This document shows positions 54,582 to 63,109 of a stretch of DNA of 64,000 nt, one piece after another (the first letter of the stretch is position 1; every line of letters starts with the position of its first letter). The stretch lies in assembly GCF_003610555.1 (NCBI RefSeq), contig NZ_RAPQ01000009.1:682001-746000 (forward strand), given 5' to 3'. This DNA is from Marinifilum flexuosum. GTDB taxonomy: Bacteria > Bacteroidota > Bacteroidia > Bacteroidales > Marinifilaceae. Below the pieces are notes generated by a model. It did not search any database, was not told where the DNA came from, and saw only the letters and a program-made list of their open reading frames with translations. Position numbers and translations under genes: made by a program.

Positions 54582-55220
54582 TAATTGAGTCATTGAAAAA
54601 CCCACGAATCCAGGAACAACAATATTTGCTTTCCCCAATACATCAGGCGATCCGATACCGACACATTTCATATTACCATTTATAGCAGCTTCAACACCAG
54701 CTTCTGCATCTTCAAAAACAATACATTCTGATGGAGAAACACCTAACAACTCAGCACCCTTTAAAAATACTTCAGGATCTGGTTTTGCATTGCTAACATG
54801 TGTTCCATCAACAACTGCATCGAAATAATCAGTAAGTTCTAACTGATTTAAAATGGTCATAGCGTTTTTACTAGCTGAACCTAAAGCAATTTTGATTCCC
54901 TTAGCTTTAAGTTTATTAAAGAAATCTTTAACACCTGGAAGTATTTCATCCGGAGTCATTTTTAATATGTACTCCACATAGTTTTTGTTTTTCTTATCAG
55001 CCAGTTCCAGTTTTGTTTTTTCATCCAACTCAACTCCACCAATTTCCAAAAGGATATCTAATGATCGCATACGGCTCACGCCTTTCAATCTTTCATTATC
55101 CTCTTCGGTAAAGTCGAATCCCAATTCATTTGCTAAACTCTTCCATGCGATATAATGATACTTTGCGGTATCAACAACCACACCATCTAAATCGAAGATG
55201 CATGCACTAATCTTTCCCAT
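54573..55220 (-). CDS. pgmB: beta-phosphoglucomutase
   Basis: A 215-aa HAD-superfamily mutase turning beta-glucose-1-phosphate into glucose-6-phosphate. The nucleophile and acid/base are D10 and D12 in FDLDGVVVDT, the cap has the substrate segment RLKGVSRMRSLDILL, and later motifs are GSASKNA and FEDAEAGVEAA. It follows the permease gene by 22 nt and precedes maltose phosphorylase, its source of substrate. Confidence 0.94.
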   Translation of the reverse strand: MGKISACIFDLDGVVVDTAKYHYIAWKSLANELGFDFTEEDNERLKGVSRMRSLDILLEIGGVELDEKTKLELADKKNKNYVEYILKMTPDEILPGVKDFFNKLKAKGIKIALGSASKNAMTILNQLELTDYFDAVVDGTHVSNAKPDPEVFLKGAELLGVSPSECIVFEDAEAGVEAAINGNMKCVGIGSPDVLGKANIVVPGFVGFSMTQLNF

Positions 55221-55242
55221 CAGTTTTTATAAATTGTTTTTA

Positions 55243-56586
55243 TTATTTATCTGATTCTTTAACAAAGAATACAGATATCGCTCCTAAAATCATGATAATA
55301 CCGGCTAGAACTAGAATGCAAATTCCATCGCCGCCAAAAAAAGTACGAAGTATTGGTCCTCCAAATACACCACTTAAAATCTGAGGTACAACTACAGTAA
55401 GGTTGAACAGTCCCATATAAACTCCCATTCGTTTAGCTGGAAGTACTCCTGATAAAATGGTATAAGGCATAGCCAAAATACCAGCCCATGCAATACCTAC
55501 ACCTATCATAGAAATCAATAGCAAGTAATGATTGCTAAACATCATGGTAGATATAAAACCAATACCTCCCATAGCTAAAGCACCTGCATAAACTGTTTTT
55601 CTACTGGTCAAGCTAATTAGCTTAGGCATTACAATAGAAAACAATGCCGCTACCAAACTGTACACTGCAAAACAAATACCTACCCAATTCCCAGCTTCAT
55701 TAAAAGCATCTAAAATTTGCTTATTCGTTTCGGTTTTTGCATTAAAATCGATAGGTACACCGAAATAATGCTGAGAAATTGCAGTTGTAGAGTAAACCCA
55801 TAAAAGAAACAATGGAAACCACGAAAACATCTGCACAATTGATAATTGTTTCATTGTTTTTGGCATATTCATCAACAAATTCCAAAAACTTTCTTTCGTT
55901 TCCTTATCTTCTTCTGTAATATTATTATAAGCCTCAAATTCTTCTGGTGGATATTCCTTTGTTTTAAATACTGTAACCAGCACACTTATTAAAAGAAGGG
56001 AACCACCAATATAAAATGACCAAATTACCGAAGGAGCAACATTACCTCCTGCTGATTCATTGGAAATTCCAGAAGCAGTCATAATAAAAGGCAATGCAGA
56101 ACCAATTACAGCACCTACGTTAATTAAAAAGCTTTGTACCGAATATCCAACATTTCGTTGTTCTTCAGGTGTCATATCTGCTACCAATGCTCTAAATGGC
56201 TGAAAAGTAACATTAAAAGATCCATCCATTAATGCAAGCATAACAACTCCAAACACCAAAGCTCCACCTGCTTTTACAAACATTGGTGCATTAGGCATTA
56301 AGAACATTGCCAACATTGAAACGATTGCTCCAAACAAAATATATGGAGATCTTCTTCCCAATCGGTTCCAAGTTTTATCACTTGCTGCACCAACTACTGG
56401 CTGAACTACCAATCCCATAATTGGGGCTACTAACCAGAAAAATGATAATTCATGTGGATCGGCACCTAAACTTGTTAATATTCTACTGGCATTTGCATTT
56501 TGTAATGCAAAACCAAACTGAACACCTAAAAATCCAAAGCTCAGGTTCCAGATTTGCCAAAAGCTTAAACGAGGTTGTTTCTTCAT
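55243..56586 (-). CDS. MFS maltose/maltodextrin permease (SLC45/GPH-like)
   Basis: A 447-aa transporter with about 12 membrane helices. The sequence SFGFLGVQFGFALQNANASR at the start and GAASDKTWNRLGRRSPYILF after helix 2 are typical of the sucrose/maltose permease group found in Bacteroidota maltose loci. It presumably brings maltose from the periplasm into the cytoplasm for phosphorolysis. First gene of the operon, with a full promoter about 290 nt upstream. Confidence 0.9.
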   Translation of the reverse strand: MKKQPRLSFWQIWNLSFGFLGVQFGFALQNANASRILTSLGADPHELSFFWLVAPIMGLVVQPVVGAASDKTWNRLGRRSPYILFGAIVSMLAMFLMPNAPMFVKAGGALVFGVVMLALMDGSFNVTFQPFRALVADMTPEEQRNVGYSVQSFLINVGAVIGSALPFIMTASGISNESAGGNVAPSVIWSFYIGGSLLLISVLVTVFKTKEYPPEEFEAYNNITEEDKETKESFWNLLMNMPKTMKQLSIVQMFSWFPLFLLWVYSTTAISQHYFGVPIDFNAKTETNKQILDAFNEAGNWVGICFAVYSLVAALFSIVMPKLISLTSRKTVYAGALAMGGIGFISTMMFSNHYLLLISMIGVGIAWAGILAMPYTILSGVLPAKRMGVYMGLFNLTVVVPQILSGVFGGPILRTFFGGDGICILVLAGIIMILGAISVFFVKESDK

Positions 56587-56868
56587 TTGATCGATATTAA
56601 TTCTTCTTACTTTTTAGAAGTTTGATTTCAATTTAAACTGTTTTTTAAACCACAGCTTATATCACCACACCAGGATAAAAGAAACAAAAGGAATTAATCA
56701 TGTCCCACAATATTGCAAGTGCAATACAGTTTAAGACCAACTAACTTTTACATCACAATTAGAAAAATGGATTTGATCTTATTCATCTCCTTCTATTATC
56801 CAGAAATGAGATCATATTATATAAGGAAGTATATTTTATAAAGTCGGAAAAGAGGTTTCCCTCTGGGA

Positions 56869-56900
56869 CAAAAGTACGGAAAAGTATGCAATCTGTCAAA
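56869..56900 (-). promoter_or_regulatory. promoter of the maltose operon
   Basis: On the minus strand TTTG (56897-56900), 20 nt, then TACTTTTG (56869-56876): a full match to the Bacteroidota -33/-7 pattern. Confidence 0.75.
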
Positions 56901-56956
56901 AAGTTTTGCACCTCCACCTCTCTACAAGTCAGTAAAAACAGGCCTAAAAACCTATT

Positions 56957-56970
56957 TCAAACGATTGCAA
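56957..56970. promoter_or_regulatory. LacI-type operator upstream of the maltose operon
   Basis: TCAAACGATTGCAA, an imperfect palindrome with a central CG as LacI-family sites have. It lies about 57 bp upstream of the -33 box and resembles the sites in the susC promoter region. Confidence 0.6.
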
Positions 56971-57027
56971 CAAGTTTTATTTTTTTTACATTTTATTCGA
57001 TTAAAAGCCAATACTCTAACTTGTTGA

Positions 57028-57063
57028 AACAAAAAAAAGAGTTGAACCTTTTCAACTCTTTTT
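57028..57063 (-). terminator. terminator of the LacI-family gene
   Basis: Perfect arms AAGAGTTGAA (57037-57046) and TTCAACTCTT (57051-57060), loop CCTT. On the minus strand a run of T follows. It isolates the regulator from the operon. Confidence 0.88.
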
Positions 57064-57083
57064 AATATAGATAACATCTATTA

Positions 57084-58100
57084 TCAGTTTTTAGTAGAGC
57101 CTCGAACAATCAAATTGGTCTTTACAACCTTGGTTACAGGTTCATAATCCATATCTCCTTCTTTAATTCTTCCTACAAGCAATTCACTTGCTCTTAATCC
57201 AACCTCATATCCATGTTGTTCCAATGTGGTTAAAGCAGGATCTGATGTTCTCGAAACAACACCATCTGTAAATCCTATAATAGATATCTCTTCTGGAACT
57301 TTAAATCCTGCTTTCTTTACAACTGATAATGCTCCTGCTGCTGTAAGCTCATTAACGGCAAATATGGCATCAGGCGGCTGCGGTAATCTCAATAAATCAG
57401 GAGTTTTCTCCAATGCCTCCTCAAAACTATCACATTTAATAATTAATTCGTCATCAATTGGAAGTTTATGTTTTAACAAAGCCTGTCTATAACCCTTCTG
57501 GCGATTTTGTCCCAAAAGCATATGTTGTGGTGCAGACAAATGAGCTATTCTTTTACATCCTGTATTAATAAGATGTTCTACTGCTGTAAAAGCACCTGCA
57601 AAGTCATCAACAATTACGTTATCAGAAGAGAGCTCATTACAAACTCTATCAAAGAAAACTACAGGTATTCCATTATTTCTTAATTCTTTAAAATGACTAA
57701 AGTCGCTTGTTTCCTTTGACATGGATACCAACACACCATCCACTCTACTCGACAACAAGGCCTGCACATTAGCCATTTCTCTCTCGTAAGACTCGTTAGA
57801 TTGAAACATCATAACATTATATCCTGCTTCGTGTGCAATTTTTTCAATCCCACTAATTACTGATGAGAAGAAGTGATGAACAATCTCGGGAATAATAACT
57901 CCAATAACATTCGATTTACTATGCCTCAAACTAAGAGCAACTGCATTAGGCTTATAATGCCATTTCTTTGCCAATTCATTTACAGCTTCCTTGGTTTTTG
58001 CGCTAATATCAGGATGATCTTTTAAGGCTCTTGATACAGTAGAGGCAGAGATGCCTAATTCTTTTGCAATATCTTTAATCGTTACTTGTCCGCTTCTCAT
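57084..58100 (-). CDS. LacI family transcriptional regulator of the maltose locus
   Basis: A 338-aa regulator. The N-terminal HTH reads VTIKDIAKELGISASTVSRA with the hinge helix KPNAVALSLR, followed by a periplasmic-binding-protein-like sensor domain (NVIGVIIPEIVHHFFSSVIS ... VIVDDFAGAFTAVEHLINTG). It lies between the susCDE genes and the maltose operon and probably responds to maltose or a related sugar. The Bacteroides sus system uses SusR, which is a different family. Operator candidates are at 56957 and 58292-58316. Confidence 0.93.
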   Translation of the reverse strand: MRSGQVTIKDIAKELGISASTVSRALKDHPDISAKTKEAVNELAKKWHYKPNAVALSLRHSKSNVIGVIIPEIVHHFFSSVISGIEKIAHEAGYNVMMFQSNESYEREMANVQALLSSRVDGVLVSMSKETSDFSHFKELRNNGIPVVFFDRVCNELSSDNVIVDDFAGAFTAVEHLINTGCKRIAHLSAPQHMLLGQNRQKGYRQALLKHKLPIDDELIIKCDSFEEALEKTPDLLRLPQPPDAIFAVNELTAAGALSVVKKAGFKVPEEISIIGFTDGVVSRTSDPALTTLEQHGYEVGLRASELLVGRIKEGDMDYEPVTKVVKTNLIVRGSTKN

Positions 58101-58291
58101 AGATATTTAATAGAAATTTTATAAATTTGATTGATTGCACAACACTAATGTTATCAATGCATTATAAAGCCATTAGAATTAATCCAATCAAAATTGCTGT
58201 AGCATCCGTAAATATAGAAAAATTTAAACAAAACAGTTTGCTTATCCTTCATTATTTCATATTCGAATTCATATATTGATATAATTACATA

Positions 58292-58316
58292 TCAAACGTT
58301 TGCGGCAACGATTGCG
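58292..58316. promoter_or_regulatory. two adjacent LacI-type operators in the susC promoter region
   Basis: CAAACGTTTG (58293-58302) is a perfect 10-bp palindrome, and GCAACGATTGC (58305-58315) follows two bases later. Both have the central CG of LacI-family sites and resemble the site at 56957. Confidence 0.65.
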
Positions 58317-58328
58317 ATGATTTATTTG
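58299..58328 (+). promoter_or_regulatory. candidate susC promoter 1
   Basis: TTTG (58299-58302), 18 nt, then TTTATTTG (58321-58328; one mismatch to TAnnTTTG). The -33 box lies inside the perfect operator, so a bound regulator would block it. Confidence 0.45.
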
Positions 58329-58371
58329 CACTTAAATATCAATGGCTTAAAAACTTGATTTTGTCATTACG

Positions 58372-58379
58372 TATCTTTG
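58372..58379 (+). promoter_or_regulatory. candidate susC promoter 2 (-7 box)
   Basis: TATCTTTG is an exact TAnnTTTG, but no -33 TTTG is found at proper spacing. Alternative or additional start of the susCDE transcript. Confidence 0.4.
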
Positions 58380-58536
58380 GTAATAGAAAAAATTAAGGCT
58401 AACTTAAGATTTAGATAATTTTTGAATGCTAAAGACGGAAGCTAAAGAGTCGGAAACTTGAGTTCATATTTCTTTTGGTATTTAAAATATATCTATATCT
58501 ATTAACTAAATTCTAATTTATCTTAAATTTCTATTT

Positions 58537-61509
58537 ATGGAACTTAACATTAGTATGCTAAGAAAACTGCTTCTCATGCTTGTTACGGTTTTTTCATTTA
58601 CCGTTTTGCAAGCACAAGAAAAAGCAGTTAGTGGTACTGTTACCGATGCAAACGATGGCATGGGTATACCTGGTGTTTCCGTTGTAGTTAAAGGTACCAC
58701 TGTAGGTACTACAACTGACATTGACGGAAAATATATGCTTAATGTCGATGCTAATTCTACACTTGTATATTCATTTGTAGGATATAAAACTCAAGAAATT
58801 TTGGTTGGAGAGCAATCTCAAATTAATGTAGTTCTTGGTGTTGAAACCGAAAACCTTTCCGAAGTTGTAGTCATTGGTTATGGTCAGGTTAGAAAAGATG
58901 ATGCAACAGGAGCTGTTTTTTCAGTAAATTCTGATGATTTCAACCAAGGTTCAACAAGTTCTCCACAAGACCTAATTGTAGGTAAAGTTGCTGGTGTACA
59001 AATTGTAAGTGATGGAGGTGCACCTGGTTCGGCTTCTACAATTCGTATTCGTGGAGGTTCTTCAATGACCGCAAGTAATGACCCTTTAATAGTTATTGAC
59101 GGAATGCCATTAGACAATAGAGGAATTGATGGAATGAGCAATGTTTTAAGCTCTCTAAATCCTAATGACATTGAAACATTTACTGTGTTAAAAGATGCAT
59201 CCGCGACTGCCATTTATGGTTCAAGAGCATCCAATGGTGTTATTCTGATTACAACTAAAAAAGGAAAAGCCGGACAAAATTTACAAATTACTTATGACAA
59301 TAAATTCTCTATTGGTAAAATTAAAGAAACCATTGATGTTTTAAATGCTGACCAATACAGAGCATTAGTAAATGAAAGAGCGCTAACAAATTCATCTGTT
59401 AATCCAGACTTATTGGGCAATGCATCAACCGACTGGCAAGATGAGATCTACAGAAACGCGTCAGGTCATGAACACAATCTAAGTGTTTCGGGTTCATACA
59501 AAAGCATTCCTTTCCGTGTATCAGTTGGTTATACCGATCAGAATGGTATTTTGCAGACTTCAGAAATGCAAAGAACAACAGGAACATTAAACCTTAATCC
59601 AAAGTTTTTTGATGATCACTTAAAAATTAATGCTGGATTGAAATACATGTCTATAGATAACCGTTTTGCAGACAAAGGAGCTATTGGAAGTGCATTACGT
59701 TTTGATCCTACCAAACCTGTTTTCAACAACACTGGAATTTACGGAGGTTATACAACCTGGTTGATGAGCGATGGTTCAAGAAATGTAAACGCAACACGTA
59801 ACCCGGTTGCTCAGCTACAACAAAGACGCGACGAATCAGATGTATCAAGATACATTGCAGATTTCCAGGCTGATTATAAATTACATTTCTTTCCTGATCT
59901 ACAAGCCAGTGTAAAATTAGGATATGATTATTCAGATAGTAAAGGATTCACAATTACAGATGGTGAAGCATCATGGGTAAGAGGAACTCAGGATGTTATT
60001 GAAAGAAATTATACACAGGAAAAGAAGAATAAGCTTTTAGATCTTTATTTAACTTACAATAAAGACTTGCCATCTATTAATAGTAAAATTGATGTGATGG
60101 CTGGTTACGAGTGGCAGGAATTCTGGGCTAGATCAGGAGGTATAGAAGATCTAACCGATGATACTAACAGAGTAGACCCTATTAGAGAACCACAAAACAA
60201 CTTAATTTCATACTTTGGTAGAGTTAACTACAACTTTATGGACAAGTATATTCTTACTGCTACTGTTCGTAGAGATGGTTCTTCAAGATTCCATGAAGAT
60301 AATCGTTGGGGTACCTTCCCTTCAGCAGCATTCGCTTGGAGAATGAGTGAAGAAGAATTTATTAAAAACATTGAGGCCATAAGTAGTATCAAAGTTCGTT
60401 TAGGTTACGGAGTTACCGGACAACAAGATATCTCTGAAAATGACTTTCCATATTTAGGTGTTTACCAAATCAGTGATTCTCAAACGAGATACCAATTTGG
60501 AGGTCAATATTATAATTTGATTAGGCCTAACGGATACGATGAAGCAATTAAGTGGGAGGAAACTACAACATATAATGCTGGTATCGACTTTGGATTCTTC
60601 AATAACAGAATTAATGGTACAATCGATGTTTACAAGCGTAAAACCAAAGACCTTCTAAATAGAATTCCTGTACCAGCTGGAACAAACTTTACTGACCTGT
60701 TAACAACAAATGTTGGTAATTTGGAAAATAATGGTTTCGAATTCTCGATTAATGGTATTGCTATAAACAAAGACGATTTATTCTGGGAAGTTGGATTTAA
60801 CCTGGCTTACAACAAAAACGAAGTTACTCGTTTAACAAACTATGATGATCCAAACTACCGAGGTATTGATGTTGGTGGAATTAGTGGAGTAGGTGTTGGA
60901 AATACAATTCAGAAAAATGCAGTTGGTCATGCATTGAACACTTTCTACGTTTACGAACAAGTTTATGATGCAAACGGAAAACCTATTGAAGGACTTTATG
61001 TAGACCGCAACAATGATGGTCAAATTAATTCTGATGACAGATATTACGCTGAAGATCCAGCTCAGGATTACAATATGGGATTCTCTTCATATTTGAAATA
61101 CAAAGATTTTGATTTTGGCTTTAATGGTAGAATTGGAATTGGCGGACAAATTTACAATAATGTAATTGTAGGTGGTAGATACCAAGAAATGACAGTAAAT
61201 GAATACTTAACCAACTTACCTACAGAAATTAACAAGTCACAATTCGAAACTGCACAACAATACTCTGACTATTTCCTAGAAGATGCTTCTTTCTTAAGAA
61301 TTGATAATATCACTCTTGGCTATAACTTCACTAAACTATTAAAACCTCTTCTAGGTTTCGATATTAATGCCAGAGCATATGCTTCTGTTCAGAATGCATT
61401 TGTTATTACAGACTATAGCGGATTAGATCCTGAGGTTAACGGTGGGATTGACAACGACGTATATCCAAGACCAAGAACATTCTTGTTTGGATTGAATCTG
61501 AAATTTTAA
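58537..61509 (+). CDS. susC: SusC/RagA family TonB-dependent outer-membrane transporter
   Basis: A 990-aa outer-membrane channel importing maltodextrins with energy from TonB. Signal peptide ending SFTVLQAQ, then a carboxypeptidase-like regulatory domain (VSGTVTDANDGMGIPGVSVV), a TonB-box-like region (LSEVVVIGYGQVRKDDATGA), the plug (RIRGGSSMTASNDPLIVIDG, KDASATAIYGSRASNGVILI) and a barrel ending in RTFLFGLNLKF. susD follows within 20 nt. Confidence 0.95.
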   Translation: MELNISMLRKLLLMLVTVFSFTVLQAQEKAVSGTVTDANDGMGIPGVSVVVKGTTVGTTTDIDGKYMLNVDANSTLVYSFVGYKTQEILVGEQSQINVVLGVETENLSEVVVIGYGQVRKDDATGAVFSVNSDDFNQGSTSSPQDLIVGKVAGVQIVSDGGAPGSASTIRIRGGSSMTASNDPLIVIDGMPLDNRGIDGMSNVLSSLNPNDIETFTVLKDASATAIYGSRASNGVILITTKKGKAGQNLQITYDNKFSIGKIKETIDVLNADQYRALVNERALTNSSVNPDLLGNASTDWQDEIYRNASGHEHNLSVSGSYKSIPFRVSVGYTDQNGILQTSEMQRTTGTLNLNPKFFDDHLKINAGLKYMSIDNRFADKGAIGSALRFDPTKPVFNNTGIYGGYTTWLMSDGSRNVNATRNPVAQLQQRRDESDVSRYIADFQADYKLHFFPDLQASVKLGYDYSDSKGFTITDGEASWVRGTQDVIERNYTQEKKNKLLDLYLTYNKDLPSINSKIDVMAGYEWQEFWARSGGIEDLTDDTNRVDPIREPQNNLISYFGRVNYNFMDKYILTATVRRDGSSRFHEDNRWGTFPSAAFAWRMSEEEFIKNIEAISSIKVRLGYGVTGQQDISENDFPYLGVYQISDSQTRYQFGGQYYNLIRPNGYDEAIKWEETTTYNAGIDFGFFNNRINGTIDVYKRKTKDLLNRIPVPAGTNFTDLLTTNVGNLENNGFEFSINGIAINKDDLFWEVGFNLAYNKNEVTRLTNYDDPNYRGIDVGGISGVGVGNTIQKNAVGHALNTFYVYEQVYDANGKPIEGLYVDRNNDGQINSDDRYYAEDPAQDYNMGFSSYLKYKDFDFGFNGRIGIGGQIYNNVIVGGRYQEMTVNEYLTNLPTEINKSQFETAQQYSDYFLEDASFLRIDNITLGYNFTKLLKPLLGFDINARAYASVQNAFVITDYSGLDPEVNGGIDNDVYPRPRTFLFGLNLKF

Positions 61510-61528
61510 TTGATAAATGTTATTAGTT

Positions 61529-63091
61529 ATGAATAAAAAATATTTTAAAACAAATTATATCATGATAGCATTTGCATTATTATTTGCATGTGTGTCGTGT
61601 GAGGATGATTTGAACACTACTCCTCTTAGTGAGGACCTGGCAACTTCTGATAAGGTGTTAACCGATGCTGAATCGTACAAACAACTTTTAGCTAAATGCT
61701 ATGCAGGTCTTATTTTAGGTGGACAAAATGGTGTTGATGATAATCAGGATATTGGTAGCATTAATGGTAGTTTTTCATCATATTTAAGATTATTATGGAA
61801 TCATCAGGAGCTACCAACAGACGAAGCTATTTGTGCCTGGAACGATGGTAATTTGAGAGATTTACATGATCAAGACTGGGATAACAACAATGAATTTGTT
61901 ACGGCAATGTATTACCGTATCAATCTTGAGATTGCGTATTGTAACAATCTGATTCAACTAACTGAAGGAAAATCAGAATTCGATGCATTTAGAAACGAAG
62001 CAAGAGTATTAAGAGCTCTAAGCTACTACCATATGTTAGATATGTTTGGTCGTGGTCCTTTTGTAACCGAAAAAGATCGTATTGGATCATTTTTCTTCCC
62101 GGAAATGGCAACGCAACAACAACTTTTTGATTATGTAGAAACAGAACTTACTACTATTGAAAATGACCTAATGGATCCAGGAACCAATGAGTATGGTAGA
62201 GCGGATAAAGGTTTAGCGTGGGCAATTCTAGCAAAAATGTATTTGAATGCAGAAGTTTACATTAATACTCCTAAGTATACTGAAGCAATTACCTATAGTA
62301 ATAAAATTATAGATAGCTATTCATTAGAAGCTGATTATGAGAATTTATTCTTAGCTGATAATCATTTAAGAACTAATGAAATTATCTTCCCTATCACATC
62401 GGATGGTAACAACACTCAAACCTGGGGTGGTATGACTTTCATCATTCACTCTACCGTTGGAGGCGACATGCCTGCAAGCGAGTCTGGTATCGATGGTGGT
62501 TGGGGTGGTAACCGAACTACTTCAGCTTTTGTAAATCTTTTTCCTGATGTAACTGGCACCGATGCTCGTGGCTTGTTCTTTACCGAAGGACAAAACCTTG
62601 AAATCGGAGACATTTTTAACTTTAGAGATGGATATGCATTGCGTAAGTTTAGAAATATTACTTCAACAGGAGCCGTAGGGTCAAATTTATCATTTCCTGA
62701 TACTGATTTCCCATTGTACCGACTAGCTGATTTCTATCTGGTATATGCTGAAGCTGTACTTCGTGGAGGTACTGGTGGTACTACATCTGCTGCAGTAGAT
62801 TATATCAACGAACTTAGAGAAAGAGCATATGGCGATACATCTGGTAACATCACCGAAGGTGATTTGAACCTAGATTTTATCCTTGACGAAAGAGGACGAG
62901 AACTATATTGGGAGTGCCATAGAAGAACCGACTTGATTAGATTTGAAAAATTAACAGGCGGAACTTATAATTGGCCATGGAAAGGCGCTGTTGCTGGTGG
63001 TACATCAACTGATGCAAAATATAATGTATTTCCAATTCCGTCATCAGATATCAATGCGAATCCGAATCTGTCGAATATCTCAGGTTATTAA
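61529..63091 (+). CDS. susD: SusD/RagB family surface glycan-binding lipoprotein
   Basis: A 520-aa surface lipoprotein forming a lid on the SusC channel. The signal ends FACVSC (start at 61529; another in-frame ATG at 61517 is possible). TPR-like helices (EARVLRALSYYHMLDMFGRG), AEAVLRGG and the terminal segment YNVFPIPSSDINANPNL are typical of the RagB/SusD family. Follows susC in the same transcript. Confidence 0.95.
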   Translation: MNKKYFKTNYIMIAFALLFACVSCEDDLNTTPLSEDLATSDKVLTDAESYKQLLAKCYAGLILGGQNGVDDNQDIGSINGSFSSYLRLLWNHQELPTDEAICAWNDGNLRDLHDQDWDNNNEFVTAMYYRINLEIAYCNNLIQLTEGKSEFDAFRNEARVLRALSYYHMLDMFGRGPFVTEKDRIGSFFFPEMATQQQLFDYVETELTTIENDLMDPGTNEYGRADKGLAWAILAKMYLNAEVYINTPKYTEAITYSNKIIDSYSLEADYENLFLADNHLRTNEIIFPITSDGNNTQTWGGMTFIIHSTVGGDMPASESGIDGGWGGNRTTSAFVNLFPDVTGTDARGLFFTEGQNLEIGDIFNFRDGYALRKFRNITSTGAVGSNLSFPDTDFPLYRLADFYLVYAEAVLRGGTGGTTSAAVDYINELRERAYGDTSGNITEGDLNLDFILDERGRELYWECHRRTDLIRFEKLTGGTYNWPWKGAVAGGTSTDAKYNVFPIPSSDINANPNLSNISGY

Positions 63092-63109
63092 TAGATTTAA
63101 AAATACGTT

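Larger units (their letters stand above)
56587..57083. other. 497-nt control region between lacI-type gene and the maltose operon
   Basis: Contains the operon promoter (56869-56900), an operator-like palindrome (56957-56970) and the terminator of the LacI gene (57028-57063). No gene fits. The mRNA leader would be about 275 nt long. Confidence 0.7.
58101..58536. other. divergent control region lacI-type / susC
   Basis: 436 nt with two operator-like palindromes and two candidate promoters for susC. The leader of susC is 150-200 nt depending on the promoter. No gene fits. Confidence 0.7.
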
